NCBI GenBank assembly: GCA_021613535.1
Contig: CP075493.1
Location: 11,966,001 to 12,030,000 of the forward strand
DNA from: Adineta vaga
Lineage: Eukaryota; Rotifera
Length of the DNA: 64,000 bases
Direction of reading: 5' to 3'
Position 1 is the stretch's first letter. Each line of letters opens with the position of its first letter. A program made the position numbers and the translations under genes. Of the stretch, positions 61,408 through 64,000 are shown in pieces. The notes under the pieces were generated by a model. That model ran no database searches. It saw only the letters and a list, made by a program, of their open reading frames with translations, and was not told the DNA's origin.

Positions 61408-64000
61408 GAGACTAGTCGGAAGTTTCGAGCTAATGAATATAGACAAGACTTTGCTGTAGTTATTTTGATTTTTGTTAGAAGGAAAAAGGATTTAATTGAA
61501 AATATGTTTTAGAACAATCGAATATCAACTTCAAAATATAGTCCTATAACATTTTTACCAAAAAATCTCTTCGAACAATTTCGACGACTAGCTAATGCTT
61601 ATTTTCTAGTACTCGTGTGTTTGCAAGTAAAGACATAATTGAAATTAGAAGTGATTTTCAAGTTATACATTTCTTAATTATTCTTTAGTTTATTCCACAA
61701 ATCACTTCATTAACACCTGGTACAAGTATTGCACCACTTTCGATCGTTTTATTAATTACTGCAGTCAAAGATGCTGTCGATGATATCGTTAGATTTTTCG
61801 AATTTTCTCAATTTTTTTCAATTCAATTTTCTATTTCTTTAGAGACGACATCTAAGTGATAAACAAATAAATAATCGTCAAGTAAAAGTTATAATCGAAC
61901 AGCAATTAATATCCAAAAAATGGCAAGACATTAAAGTCGGTGATATTGTACACGTCGAAAATAATCATTTTATTCCTGTATGAATTCATATGAAAAGAGA
62001 AAATGAAAGAAAGAATATGTTTATTTTAGGCTGATATTGTTCTTCTATCAACTAGTACAGCAAATGGTATTTGTTTTCTTGAAACAGCTGAATTAGATGG
62101 AGAAGTAAATCTGAAATTACGTCAAGCTTTAAAAGAAACATGTGTTCTTGAAGATCATATCGATCAATTATCCAGTTTTCGTGGTAGAAATTCATTCATT
62201 CAATGTTAAAAATTACAAAATTTTGTTTTTCAGGTGAAATTGAATGTCAACCACCGAATAATAATCTTCGACATTTTGAAGGAAATCTATCATGGAATGA
62301 AAGAATATTTACATTGAAGAATGAAAATGTTCTTTTACGTGGAACAATACTCAAAAATACAGAATGGATTTTTGGTGGTATAAAAATTTATTTTCTAAAA
62401 AAAACAAGATTTTATATTTCTAATTTGATATTTTCAGTCGTTTGTTATGCTGGTTTAGATACAAAAGTCATGCAGAATAGTGGCAAAGCACAATTTAAGC
62501 GAACTAAAATTGATCATTTACTCAATCGATTTATAATTAGTGTAAGAATATCATTTTTCTTCTTATCATCTCAATATGTTTCTTATTTAGATTTTTCTTT
62601 TCTTACTTATCATGTGTACAATAATGACAATCTGTAGTGGTATTTGGGAATCATCAGTTGGTTATTATTTCCGTATTTACGTCCGATGGGAAACCTATAT
62701 ATCTACAGATCGACAAATTGGTGCACTTGAAAAAAGTTTATTAACATTCTTATCATATGTCATTATCTTACATACCGTTATTCCAATATCACTTTATGTT
62801 AGTGTAGAAATGATTCGTTTAGTACAATCAAAATGGATTGATTGGGATAATAAAATGTATTATGCACCAAATAATGTACAGGCACAAGCTCGTACAACGA
62901 CATTGAATGAAGAATTAGGACAAATACAATATATTTTCTCTGATAAAACAGGAACATTGACTCAGGTAATTTATTGAACAATGACTTCTATTCTGATCAT
63001 TATCTTTAGAATATTATGACATTTAAAAAATGCTCAATTCGAGGTAAACTTTATGGTTATATATTGAATGAAGCTGGTGATGAAATACACAATATTGAAG
63101 TAAGATTTCGTTTTTTTTTATTCACATTCTATTATCGAATTATGTCATAGAACTTAAAAGCTGTTGAATTACACGATAATAATTATGATGTTCAATGGTA
63201 TGATACGAAATTATTGGATGCAATTGAAAACAATGATGAAGATGTGAAGAATTTTTTTATATTATTATCTCTTTGTCATACAGTTATGTCTGAAGAGAAA
63301 GATGGTGATATTATTTATCAAGCACAATCACCGGATGATGAAGCACTTGTTTCTGCGTCACGTGCTTTTGGATTTATGTTTGTTGTAGGATTTCTTTTGT
63401 GACAATAATATTTACTCTATTCCTTTAATTTGAATATGTATAGGATCGTACTCAAAGTACTATTACAGTTCGTTTTGGAAATAATAAAGAAGAAACGTAT
63501 GATTTATTACAAATACTTGATTTTGATAATGATCGCAAACGAATGTCGGTATGTTTTGTTTTTCTAAAAACTTTTTTTTTCTTTTTATGATCGTTTTTAT
63601 AGGTTATTGTTAAACAACATGGAAGAATATTTTTATATTGTAAAGGAGCAGATTGGAAAATAAAGCAGCGTTTAGCTCCGTCAGAAAAGAATTTAATGAC
63701 ATTGACTAACGAACATTTACATGTGAGTAATCTTTTGCTATTGTCTTGAGAATATTTTTCTTTTTTCTTTGCAGAAATTTGCAACAGATGGTTTACGAAC
63801 TCTTTGTTTAGCGTATAGAGAATTGAATGAAAATGATTATAATAGATGGGCTCAAAAATTACATGTCGCAACGTATATTATATTTAAAAATAGTCTCTCG
63901 TATGTTTTACTTTTAAATTTTTAGAATAAGTATGGAAAATCGAAATGAAAAAATCAATAATGCCTATGAAGAAATTGAAAGAAATTTGATATTAATTGGT
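61408..64000 (+). CDS. P4-type phospholipid-translocating ATPase, partial
   Basis: Many small exons run to the right window edge. The first I recognise (about 61408-61453) reads [15 protein letters not shown] and splices in phase 0 to [20 protein letters not shown], the typical P4 N-terminus. The actuator domain has [14 protein letters not shown], keeping the catalytic Glu where most members have DGETNLK. TM4 has the PISL motif ([12 protein letters not shown]). The phosphorylation site is DKTGTLT. The nucleotide-binding domain has [16 protein letters not shown] (usual SPDEGAL) and YCKGAD. The enzyme flips aminophospholipids to the cytosolic leaflet, normally with a CDC50 partner. The P and C-terminal membrane domains lie beyond the window. 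Confidence 0.88.

Overview
This window looks like nuclear DNA of a small, AT-rich metazoan, most likely a bdelloid rotifer. The evidence is dense genes on both strands, GT-AG introns mostly 45-70 bp long, and animal-specific genes (an Nav-type sodium channel, lysosomal alpha-glucosidase, MLF, SLC33A1, a P4 flippase). These sit among divergent F-box/LRR, NHL, MORN and ADP-ribosyltransferase (ART) genes of the kind known to be abundant in bdelloids. The species assignment is inference. Exon structures were worked out by hand from splice sites and reading phase.

Layout. 1.1-6.8 kb (-): an 11-exon Hsp90-type-ATPase/DUF3684-like protein of 1688 aa. 8.2-10.3 kb (-): F-box protein. 10.5-12.2 kb (-): a divergent UAP56/DDX39-like DEAD-box helicase. 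12.5-15.2 kb: a broken gene, a MORN protein, and a multi-pass membrane protein with a poly-Cys tail. 15.8-22.2 kb (-): a voltage-gated sodium channel with a DEKA selectivity filter. 22.9-24.0 kb (-): an arylsulfatase pseudogene. 25.1-26.1 kb (-): TLC-domain protein. 26.5-28.8 kb (+): ABCG half transporter. 29.1-30.3 kb (+): two small thaumatin-like proteins. 30.7-32.2 kb (+): SLC33A1-like transporter. 32.6-33.6 kb (+): frameshifted GPCR. 34.3-36.0 kb (+): intronless F-box protein. 36.1-39.5 kb (-): metallophosphoesterase, a decayed gene and a DUF1647-like glycosyltransferase-type protein. 40.1-41.6 kb (-): broken death-effector-like/TM/NHL gene. 41.9-45.3 kb (-): GH31 alpha-glucosidase with trefoil domain. 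45.8-46.1 kb (+): double RanBP2 zinc finger. 46.7-50 kb (-): broken WWE-ART gene and a disrupted membrane coiled-coil gene. 51.5-53.5 kb (+): bdelloid-type orphan proteins with internal repeats. 53.5-54.5 kb (-): F-box plus one-LRR-per-exon protein. 54.7-55.9 kb (-): ankyrin-ART protein with intact catalytic motif. 56.2-58.4 kb (+): TMEM272-like protein and a secreted orphan. 58.6-60.6 kb (-): aldo/keto reductase and MLF. 61.4 kb to the right edge (+): P4-ATPase, cut by the window end.

There is no operon logic. Housekeeping genes (helicase, channel, transporters, glucosidase, flippase) alternate with fast-evolving genes and decayed copies. The most unusual stretch is 40-56 kb, where death-fold-like, NHL, WWE, ART, LRR, F-box and ankyrin modules are packed together, some intact and some broken. 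This looks like a birth-and-death neighbourhood of signalling or defence-type genes.
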